From positions 1-11,551 of the forward strand of contig JADFOU010000039.1 in assembly GCA_022562655.1 (NCBI GenBank): a stretch of DNA of 11,551 nucleotides, given 5' to 3'. Of the stretch, positions 6,492 through 11,551 are shown one piece after another. A model generated the notes under the pieces. It searched no databases. It worked only from the letters and a program-made list of their open reading frames with translations, and was not told the origin of the DNA. Both the position numbers and the translations under genes were made by a program. Origin of the DNA: a candidate division TA06 bacterium (GTDB taxonomy: Bacteria; Hydrothermota; DG-26; E44-bin18; JADFOU01). The first letter of the stretch is position 1. Every line of letters begins with the position of its first letter.

Positions 6492-6908
6492 ATGGCGAAA
6501 CAGAAAAGAACCATTCTGATTGTGGACGATGATACAGATATGAGCTGGCTTCTTCAGAACCTCCTCGGAGGTTTGGATTGTGACTTTCAGATTGCTTTTA
6601 CAGGAGAAGAAGCCCTCTCTTTCCTGAAGACGAAAACCCCTGACCTTATCTTTTTAGATATCAAACTTCCGGATATGTCAGGAATGCGCGTTTTGGAAGA
6701 GGTTCGGGGGAGGAATCGCAAGAGCCCCGTTGTCATCATCACCTCATTTGGAACTGAGGAACTCCGGCGAGAGGTTACTCAATGGGATGTGTATCGATTC
6801 GTGGACAAACCCTTTGAAGTCGAACGGATCCAAAGCATCGCTCGAGAGGCTCTGACGGTCTCAAAAAAGATCATCCGATCGAAAGGCGGGTCTTCCAAGA
6901 ATAAATGA
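6492..6908 (+). CDS. Single-domain response regulator, 138 aa
   Basis: This is a receiver domain with a short basic tail and no output domain. Key residues are D12/D13, phosphoacceptor D56 (LIFLDIKLPD), T84 and K106 followed by proline. The tail after residue 120 (VSKKIIRSKGGSSKNK) is lysine-rich. It is the first gene after the second sigma-54 promoter, and GCGGAG directly touches the ATG, too close to serve as a Shine-Dalgarno. It may be phosphorylated by the PAS-PAS kinase and act as a phosphate sink, feedback element or protein partner; the partner is not shown by sequence. The small-protein genes that follow are probably co-transcribed. Confidence 0.93.
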   Translation: MAKQKRTILIVDDDTDMSWLLQNLLGGLDCDFQIAFTGEEALSFLKTKTPDLIFLDIKLPDMSGMRVLEEVRGRNRKSPVVIITSFGTEELRREVTQWDVYRFVDKPFEVERIQSIAREALTVSKKIIRSKGGSSKNK

Positions 6909-6964
6909 ATGAATCTGTAGCCACTCCTGATGGAAGAACCCATTTCTATAAAATGAAAGAATTG

Positions 6965-6989
6965 CCATCGTTTGGAGGAGGTAACTAGA
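6965..6989 (+). repeat. Left arm of a long inverted repeat
   Basis: CCATCG-TT-TGGAGGAGGTAACTAGA is repeated in reverse complement at 7334-7357; 23 bases match, with a 17-base perfect core (6973-6989). The arm holds a strong Shine-Dalgarno-like GGAGGAGGT with no start codon at the right distance. It lies about 30 bases upstream of the 96-aa gene. Confidence 0.88.
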
Positions 6990-7018
6990 ACACCGAAACC
7001 GAAAGGGGGTGAAGAAGC

Positions 7019-7309
7019 ATGCCCAAAACATCGAAAACTACGGAAGGAAAGTGGACGGGATGGTCGAGTGATTTCCCGCTTCCTGTGATGCCTTTTGAGG
7101 AGATTAACGAGCCAGGAGCATACCTGGATGTCAACACTGGAAACCTCTTTAGAATTCCCCCGGAGGCTCTGAGACTCGGGCACAGTCCGGTCATTTCAGT
7201 TACCTGTAATGGTTCCTTTCCCGTGTGTAGACTAAGTGATGACCCTTACATGACGAGGGTTCAGGCGAAGACCATTGCCGCCGACCACAACCTCTGGACA
7301 AACTTCTAA
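7019..7309 (+). CDS. Small hypothetical protein, 96 aa (paralogue 1)
   Basis: I do not recognise this family. ATG 7019 is preceded by GGGGGTGA at a normal distance. The protein has no signal peptide or membrane segment. It aligns along most of its length with the next gene: shared segments include GKW..W, PGAYLD..TG.LFR.PPE.LR.G, C.LSDDPY, AK.IAAD.N and the C-terminus WTNF. The Gly-Ala-Tyr and Thr-Gly motifs with alternating hydrophobics suggest a small beta-rich fold; this is inference. It sits between the arms of the inverted repeat and is likely co-transcribed with the response regulator from the promoter at 6460. Confidence 0.8.
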   Translation: MPKTSKTTEGKWTGWSSDFPLPVMPFEEINEPGAYLDVNTGNLFRIPPEALRLGHSPVISVTCNGSFPVCRLSDDPYMTRVQAKTIAADHNLWTNF

Positions 7310-7333
7310 GACTTGCAGTTCACGAATGTAGAC

Positions 7334-7357
7334 TCTAGTTACCTCCTCCAGCGATGG
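7334..7357 (-). repeat. Right arm of the long inverted repeat
   Basis: On the minus strand this reads CCATCG-C-TGGAGGAGGTAACTAGA, matching the left arm except for the two-versus-one base spacer. In plus-strand RNA it gives UUACCUCCUCC, which resembles the anti-Shine-Dalgarno tail of 16S rRNA and can pair with the left arm around the first paralogue gene. Confidence 0.88.
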
Positions 7358-7383
7358 TAGAGAATGAGAAGAGGAGTAAAAGG

Positions 7384-7659
7384 ATGGGAAAAGGAAGGAA
7401 GTGGAAAGAATGGAAGGGAGATCAATCCCTTCCAACTCTTCCATTAAATCAGGTCAACCAACCTGGCGCCTATTTGGATCTCCATACAGGCTGTCTCTTT
7501 CGGGTGCCTCCGGAAGGGTTGAGAGTAGGGAACGGCTCTATGATCCTCATCACAAGTGAGGCAGAGACCATGGTCTGCAAGTTGAGTGACGATCCCTATA
7601 TCCCCAAAATTAAGGCCAAAATAATTGCCGCTGATAACAACTACTGGACAAACTTCTAA
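7384..7659 (+). CDS. Small hypothetical protein, 91 aa (paralogue 2)
   Basis: This is the tandem paralogue of the preceding gene, with the same PGAYLD..TG, LFRVPPE, KLSDDPY, AK.IAADNN and WTNF motifs. ATG 7384 is preferred over ATG 7354. GAGGAG (7371-7376) stands seven bases before it, the alignment to paralogue 1 begins just inside it (RKWKEW), and 7354 lies in the inverted-repeat arm with no binding site. Its N-terminus is more basic than that of its sibling (MGKGRKWKEWKGD). The protein appears soluble. Conservation of the C-terminal motif in both copies suggests the ends contact a shared partner, which is speculation. Confidence 0.8.
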   Translation: MGKGRKWKEWKGDQSLPTLPLNQVNQPGAYLDLHTGCLFRVPPEGLRVGNGSMILITSEAETMVCKLSDDPYIPKIKAKIIAADNNYWTNF

Positions 7660-7700
7660 GGTGAGATTGACTGCTGATCCGATCAGAGGTGAGTTGACGC

Positions 7701-7931
7701 ATGAACAGTGATGAGTTTAGTAGACGGTTTTACAAGTCTTGTGTACCGAAGTTGGATTCTGATATGATTCCGGTCTTGGTGGCATTTGAGGGAGTCTACT
7801 CTCCGGGAACTGGAGAGGAATGTCTTGAATTTGAAACAAGAGATGCCGCCATCGCCTATTGGGTAGATAGAGGGTATAAAGTTTTTGTGTTGAGTGAAAA
7901 TTCTAAATCTCGAAAAACAAGGCCAAATTGA
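7701..7931 (+). CDS. Small hypothetical protein, 76 aa
   Basis: I do not recognise this protein. ATG 7701 follows GAGGTGAG by seven bases, the same type of binding site as the 82-aa gene. The sequence has a charged start, a hydrophobic strand (IPVLVAFEGVY), an acidic segment (GEECLEFETRDAAIAYW), a second strand (YKVFVLSE) and a basic tail. No membrane segment is seen. It is the last gene in the cluster behind the second sigma-54 promoter. The convergent asparaginase gene lies beyond an inverted octamer array. Confidence 0.7.
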   Translation: MNSDEFSRRFYKSCVPKLDSDMIPVLVAFEGVYSPGTGEECLEFETRDAAIAYWVDRGYKVFVLSENSKSRKTRPN

Positions 7932-7944
7932 CCGCCACAAAATT

Positions 7945-8085
7945 TTGGTTAAATGGTAACTCGTTAAATGGTTAAATCTAACCCATTACAATTACAAGTT
8001 ACAGTTCTTTGAGGAGGTCAGAAAGAGGTAGAACTTTAAATTTTAAGAAAAGTTTAACTATTTAACCATTCAACCATTTAACCAA
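7945..8085. repeat. Inverted octamer-repeat arrays between convergent genes
   Basis: Octamers of the type GGTTAAAT (7945-7978) face a reverse-complement set (8052-8085). The first 13 bases match exactly and most of the rest match with one shift. The pair could form a large hairpin that ends transcription from both sides, with about 73 bases between arms. The right array extends into the last codons of the minus-strand gene and supplies its stop. Confidence 0.8.
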
Positions 8086-9005
8086 TGACTATTCACTACC
8101 GGTTTTCTTCCCTCCACTTGTACGCCTCCTCCCATATACTCGGAATTATGCACGAGGGCGAATCTTCCATCTCGACGCAAGGTGATCACTCCTGCCGTTC
8201 CTCCTACCCTCTTCGCCATTCTCTCCAACGATCTTCTCGAGGCCTTCAAGGGTGAGAACCCTTTTTCCATCGTAGTGCAAATCTCCTTAGCAAGAACCAC
8301 ACGAATAATAGACTCCCCCATTCCGGTCGAGGAGACCGCTCCGACTTGATTATCTGCGTAAACGCCGCTTCCTACTATGGGTGTATCTCCTACTCTCCCG
8401 GGGAGCATCAGGGCAGACCCCCCCGTTGAGGATCCAGCAGCCAGGTTTCCCTCTCTGTCCAGGGCTACTGCCCCCACCGTCTCGCCACCAGCAGGGCTCC
8501 CGCTGAAGCGGGATGTTCGCCCGAAAGAGGTATTATAGATCTGAATAATCTCCTTCTGGCTTCTCAAACCCTGTTCTAACTCTTTCCGAGTAGAAGGGGT
8601 AGCGACATTTCCTGTCTCAAGGCCTAAAGAAACCCCGAATCGGGCCGCTCTCTCCCCTACCATCAGGACATGAGGGGTCTTCTCCATCACAAGTCTTGCT
8701 GCAGAAATCGGATTCTTAATTCCCTGGATGGAGGCTACGGCTCCAGCTTGAAGGGTCTTTCCCTCCATAATCGAAGCATCCATCCTCGCTACCCCATCCA
8801 ATTGGAGCCTCGAACCCCTACCTGCATTAAAAGTCTCATCATCCTCTAAGATCCGAATCGTCTCCTCTACAGCATCGAGGGCCCTCCCCCCCTCCTCCAA
8901 AATCGAAAAGCCCCTCTCCAGGGTTTCCCTTAAGGTTCTCAGCCCTCTTCGACTCGGGTTCCTCCTCCCTGCCCCACCGTGAACCAGTATCACCACTTTA
9001 TTCAT
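8070..9005 (-). CDS. iaaA: Isoaspartyl peptidase / L-asparaginase (Ntn-hydrolase type 2)
   Basis: This 311-aa protein belongs to the plant-type asparaginase family, which cleaves beta-aspartyl dipeptides and asparagine. It is made as a precursor that cuts itself before the nucleophile threonine, here T176 in GGETVGAVALD. The conserved start VHGGAG (8-13), the GNAGRGS-like FNAGRGS (59-65), GSSTGG (191-196), RVGD (204-207) and STGMGE (226-231) all fit substrate-binding parts of the family. The residue before T176 is glutamate rather than the common glycine, which may affect autocleavage but is not inactivating on its face. The start has no clear binding site, and a small hairpin (GGCAG-TAG-CTGCC) lies just upstream. 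Its last residues, HWLNG, come from the octamer repeat. It follows the amidotransferase by about 35 bases, so the two are probably one transcript. Confidence 0.93.
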   Translation of the reverse strand: MNKVVILVHGGAGRRNPSRRGLRTLRETLERGFSILEEGGRALDAVEETIRILEDDETFNAGRGSRLQLDGVARMDASIMEGKTLQAGAVASIQGIKNPISAARLVMEKTPHVLMVGERAARFGVSLGLETGNVATPSTRKELEQGLRSQKEIIQIYNTSFGRTSRFSGSPAGGETVGAVALDREGNLAAGSSTGGSALMLPGRVGDTPIVGSGVYADNQVGAVSSTGMGESIIRVVLAKEICTTMEKGFSPLKASRRSLERMAKRVGGTAGVITLRRDGRFALVHNSEYMGGGVQVEGRKPVVNSHWLNG

Positions 9006-9016
9006 ATTTGATTATT

Positions 9017-9066
9017 GGCAGCTACTGCCACTGCCACCTGCTACTGTCGTTTCCTGCCACTGCTAC
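9017..9066. repeat. Short degenerate repeat of CTGCCA / CTGCTA units
   Basis: The gap between the two minus-strand genes is made of repeated CTGCCA- and GCTACTG-like units and the hairpin GGCAG-CTA-CTGCC (9017-9029). It extends into the end of the amidotransferase gene and encodes its serine-rich final residues (NSSSGRKRQ). Confidence 0.6.
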
Positions 9067-9664
9067 TATTTTTCACGACTCGTTCAAAAAAATTCTCTAT
9101 AATCTTTCTTCCCACTTCCCCGGATCGCTCTGGGTGAAATTGAACCCCGTAAATGGGTCGATCTTTATGCTGAATTGCCTCCACCGGACAAAATTCAGAA
9201 GTAGCCAATAGGTTGAAAGGACCCTTCTCCGGGCCCTCTAAAATTACGTACTCATGATGGTCCTCATCCACTTGGATGGCTGATCCCATCTTTGAAAATA
9301 AATGGTCTTCCTCTGTGATCTGTATCCAATGGGGATTTTTATTGTAGGGTTTCGTCATCTGCTCTCCTATCTCCACTTTACAGCCGAAGGAGTGGGCAAG
9401 GACTTGATGTCCATAACAGATTCCCAGAAGTGGTTTTTCTGAATTTCTTAAGAAATTCAGAAACACTTCTCTGTATTCTCCCTTTGTAATATCCTTTCCA
9501 GAACCTGTGATTACAACTGCATCAAAAGGGCGAAGGTCAAAATCTTTTTGGATCTCTTCATCCCCGACGATTTCAACATTTCCAAACCGTTGAAGAAGTG
9601 AGAGATAACTCTTCACCTTTTTTTCACGATCTTTCGTATAACAATTGATCAGGAGTATTTTCAT
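9041..9664 (-). CDS. Class I glutamine amidotransferase (GuaA-glutaminase-like)
   Basis: The protein (207 aa from ATG 9664; a GTG at 9670 is an alternative start adding two residues) has the class I glutaminase triad. Counted from the GTG start, these are C85 in GICYGHQ, H179 and E181 in GVQFHPE. The GITGSGKD-like VITGSGKD (53-60) is the usual early loop. It would release ammonia from glutamine for a partner enzyme or act on a gamma-glutamyl substrate. There is no synthetase domain, so it is a stand-alone subunit or a free amidase. It resembles the glutaminase part of GMP synthase, but the acceptor cannot be assigned. The neighbouring asparaginase, probably co-transcribed, suggests amide-nitrogen salvage. 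The C-terminal SSSGRKRQ is encoded by a short repeat and is probably not part of the fold. Confidence 0.88.
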   Translation of the reverse strand: MKILLINCYTKDREKKVKSYLSLLQRFGNVEIVGDEEIQKDFDLRPFDAVVITGSGKDITKGEYREVFLNFLRNSEKPLLGICYGHQVLAHSFGCKVEIGEQMTKPYNKNPHWIQITEEDHLFSKMGSAIQVDEDHHEYVILEGPEKGPFNLLATSEFCPVEAIQHKDRPIYGVQFHPERSGEVGRKIIENFFERVVKNSSSGRKRQ

Positions 9665-9876
9665 CTTCACTCTACTGTTTACTCTCTACTGAATTCCGCT
9701 GTTTCGTATTTCTGTTATGAACAGATCCCTTACTGCTTGAGTATTTGCTTATTGATTCATGAGATGAGTCTTTATTGTCAAAAGAATATAGGAGAGAATC
9801 CAGGATGTCAATGATGAAATCAATGGAAAAAGCAAACCTTTCTTTCTGTGTTCTCAGCATCCTTTATATTAACTGC

Positions 9877-9906
9877 TTGACGAAAACGACAATTCTATGG
9901 TATTTA
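9877..9906 (+). promoter_or_regulatory. Weak sigma-70-like promoter before the NamZ gene
   Basis: TTGACG (9877-9882) is a good -35 box, but the best -10 with an 18-base spacer is only TATTTA (9901-9906). It lies close to ATG 9917, so a very short leader would result. The rest of the divergent gap (9665-9876) shows nothing firm; a minus-strand open frame there has no binding site or recognisable motif. Confidence 0.3.
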
Positions 9907-9916
9907 TTAAACCAAT

Positions 9917-11080
9917 ATGGTTCGTTCCGGTCTTGAAGTGATGACCGCCTCTGATTTCAATCTCTTGGCGGGTCAGCGGGTGGGCTTACTGGTGCATCCC
10001 GCATCGGTTGATTCGGGTTTACACCATGGAATTGACCTTTTTCATTCTTCGAAGGGAAAATTCGATCTGGTCTCCCTCTTCGGTCCTCAACATGGGCTCT
10101 ATGGAGAGACCCAGGACAATATGATCGAATGGGAGGGATTCAGGGACCCCCGAACCGGTTTAAGGGTTTATAGTCTTTATGGAGAAAATCGGGAACCCGC
10201 CGAGGAGATGTTGAAGGATCTGGATACGATTGTCATTGATCTACAGGATATCGGCTCTCGTTATTATACCTTTATCTGGACTGTCTTTTTTACATTGAAG
10301 GCAGCTGCAACTTACGAGAAGAAGGTTGTCGTCCTCGACCGACCCAATCCCATCAATGGGATTTCCATGGAGGGTCCGATTCTCAAACCTGGCTTTCGAT
10401 CATTTGTTGGGTTTTATCCTCTTCCTCCACGCCACGGGATGACCCTTGGAGAACTGGCACGCCTCTTTAATGAGGAGATCGGCTCTATTCTAAAGGTGGT
10501 GAAGTTAGAAAATTGGGATCGGCAGATGTGGTTTGATGAGACGGGCCTACCGTGGGTAATGCCCTCTCCCAATATGCCTACCCTCGATACTGCTCTCGTC
10601 TATCCTGGGATGTGTCTTTTAGAGGGGACAAATCTCTCGGAAGGCAGAGGAACCACAAGACCCTTTGAGATCTTCGGTGCCCCCTGGATAGATCCTCGGG
10701 TTTTCTGCAATGAGATCAAAAAGCGAGATCTGCCGGGTGTATATTTCCGACCTCTTCAGTTCATTCCCACCTTCAACAAATTCAAGGGTGAACTCTGTGG
10801 GGGAGCGCAATTGCATGTTCAAGACCGCAGTACATTTCGTCCCTTCCTTTCCGCTGTCGCAATTCTCCAGGTTGTGAAAATTCTCTATCCAGAACATTTC
10901 CAGTGGAGAGACCCCCCGTATGAATACGAAAGGGAAAAACTTCCCTTCGATATCCTTGCAGGGAGCGATGAATTGAGAATGGCGATCGAAGGAGGAATCC
11001 CGTTGAGGGAGATCGAGGCTTCGTGGCAGAAGGACTTGATATCCTTTCAATCCCTTCGAAAGAGATATCTTCTTTATTAG
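9917..11080 (+). CDS. namZ: NamZ-family exo-beta-N-acetylmuramidase (DUF1343)
   Basis: The 387-aa protein has the signature blocks of the DUF1343/NamZ family, which removes N-acetylmuramic acid from the non-reducing ends of peptidoglycan fragments. Visible blocks are FGPQHG (55-60), QDIGSRYYT (110-118), DRPNP (141-145), PRHGMT (171-176), SPNMPT (217-222) and EGTNLSEGRGTTRPFE (236-251). The usual PEHG is PQHG here, a change that I recall in a common subgroup. An in-frame TAA at 9908 fixes ATG 9917 as the earliest start, with no clear Shine-Dalgarno. No signal peptide is visible, so it should act in the cytoplasm unless exported by another route. It precedes a MurU-like nucleotidyltransferase, which fits recycling of MurNAc. 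The name is by family; activity is not shown. Confidence 0.9.
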   Translation: MVRSGLEVMTASDFNLLAGQRVGLLVHPASVDSGLHHGIDLFHSSKGKFDLVSLFGPQHGLYGETQDNMIEWEGFRDPRTGLRVYSLYGENREPAEEMLKDLDTIVIDLQDIGSRYYTFIWTVFFTLKAAATYEKKVVVLDRPNPINGISMEGPILKPGFRSFVGFYPLPPRHGMTLGELARLFNEEIGSILKVVKLENWDRQMWFDETGLPWVMPSPNMPTLDTALVYPGMCLLEGTNLSEGRGTTRPFEIFGAPWIDPRVFCNEIKKRDLPGVYFRPLQFIPTFNKFKGELCGGAQLHVQDRSTFRPFLSAVAILQVVKILYPEHFQWRDPPYEYEREKLPFDILAGSDELRMAIEGGIPLREIEASWQKDLISFQSLRKRYLLY

Positions 11081-11091
11081 AATTGGTGAAA

Positions 11092-11156
11092 GGTTAAACA
11101 GTTAAATAGTTAAATAGTTAAATAGTTCTTAGTTGTTTTTAATCTAACCATTTAAC
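11092..11156. repeat. Tandem octamer repeat array with inverted end
   Basis: GGTTAAAC is followed by three copies of AGTTAAAT and a partial one (11092-11127), an exact 8-base period. AATCTAACC and ATTTAAC (11141-11156) follow as complements. It fills the gap between the NamZ gene and the nucleotidyltransferase and resembles the arrays at 2957, 4705 and 7945. Confidence 0.88.
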
Positions 11157-11166
11157 TGAAGTTACA

Positions 11167-11551
11167 ATGAAGGCGATTATTCTTGCTGCAGGTTTTGGAA
11201 AGAGGATCATGCCTTTAAGTGATTACATCCCCAAATGTCTTCTCCCCATCGTAGGTCGCCCCCTTGTAGACAATATCATTCTCTACCTGAAAAAGTTCGG
11301 AGTGAATGAAGTCGCCATCAATACCCATCATCTCGCCCAGAAGATGATTGATTATTTTCAAGAGGGATCCAAATATGGGATGAAGATAACTCTCTCCCAT
11401 GAGCCTCGTATTCTGGGAACCGGAGGTGGTATCGGGAATCTAAGAAACTTCCTCGCGGGTGAAGAGTTCTTCATCGTTCACAATGGAGATACCCTGACAA
11501 ACCTTGACCTCTCCCCCGCTCTGGAACTCCACAAAAAGAAGGATGCAACTG
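11167..11551 (+). CDS. Sugar-1-phosphate nucleotidyltransferase, MurU-like (3' partial)
   Basis: The open frame runs off the right end after 128 codons. It starts with the nucleotide-binding signature of this superfamily, ILAAGFGKRIMPLS followed by PKCLLPI (residues 5-28). GTGGGI (84-89) and the metal-site HNGDT (105-109) come later. It would join a sugar-1-phosphate to a nucleoside triphosphate. Closest in appearance are MurU (UDP-MurNAc from MurNAc-1-phosphate) and mannose/glucose-1-phosphate transferases. The NamZ-like gene just before it favours MurU, because NamZ releases MurNAc. The start ATG 11167 follows the repeat array and has no strong binding site. Sugar specificity cannot be read from this fragment. 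Confidence 0.85.
   Translation, partial: MKAIILAAGFGKRIMPLSDYIPKCLLPIVGRPLVDNIILYLKKFGVNEVAINTHHLAQKMIDYFQEGSKYGMKITLSHEPRILGTGGGIGNLRNFLAGEEFFIVHNGDTLTNLDLSPALELHKKKDAT

Noticed and set aside
7354..7383. Earlier start for the second paralogue
   Set aside because: It falls inside the inverted-repeat arm with no binding site, and similarity to paralogue 1 begins after ATG 7384.
7945..8085. CRISPR-like array
   Set aside because: The units are 8 bases, contiguous and partly inverted, with no unique spacers and no cas genes nearby.
9672..9860. Minus-strand 62-aa open frame in the divergent gap
   Set aside because: No binding site or recognisable motif; serine/lysine-rich translation typical of AT-rich noncoding DNA.

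Overview
The window looks like a chromosomal segment of a Gram-negative, sigma-54-using bacterium of the Desulfobacterota/Nitrospirota type. This rests on NtrBC-style two-component genes, GG-N10-GC (-24/-12) promoters, a prepilin-like gene and abundant short palindromic intergenic repeats. No rRNA, tRNA or CRISPR array was seen, so the taxonomy is inference.

Layout. (1) 1-708: the 3' end of a sensor histidine kinase, overlapping a single-domain response regulator. (2) 941-1246: a small helical protein of unknown function, then a gene-poor stretch (1247-1984) with hairpins and a dispersed-repeat-like palindrome. (3) 1985-2495: a type IV prepilin-like gene broken by a +1 frameshift and an in-frame stop, so a pseudogene. 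(4) 2639-6313: a near-consensus sigma-54 promoter in front of an 82-aa orphan protein, then a cytoplasmic PAS-PAS histidine kinase and an NtrC-type activator. (5) 6460-7931: a second, almost identical sigma-54 promoter in front of a single-domain response regulator and three small proteins. Two of these are tandem paralogues, and the first paralogue is bracketed by a long inverted repeat. (6) 8070-9664, minus strand: a class I glutamine amidotransferase and an isoaspartyl peptidase/L-asparaginase, convergent with the small-protein cluster. (7) 9917-11551: a NamZ (DUF1343) exo-N-acetylmuramidase and the start of a MurU-like sugar-1-phosphate nucleotidyltransferase, suggesting muropeptide salvage.

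The most coherent candidate system is regions 4-5. One kinase/NtrC pair lies between two sigma-54 promoters that differ at one base over 15. Both promoters carry a similar 11-12 base word about 110 bases upstream of the -24 element. The predicted output is four small proteins of unknown function plus a stand-alone receiver. The kinase, the activator and the promoters are well supported. The regulon link and any function for the small proteins are inference.

A second theme is an octamer repeat, roughly (G/A)GTTAAAT or its complement. It occupies several intergenic gaps and supplies the actual stop codon of three genes. Related palindromes (TCCGCC-N3-GGCGGA) are embedded in frame in the kinase gene, as Rickettsia palindromic elements are in their hosts.
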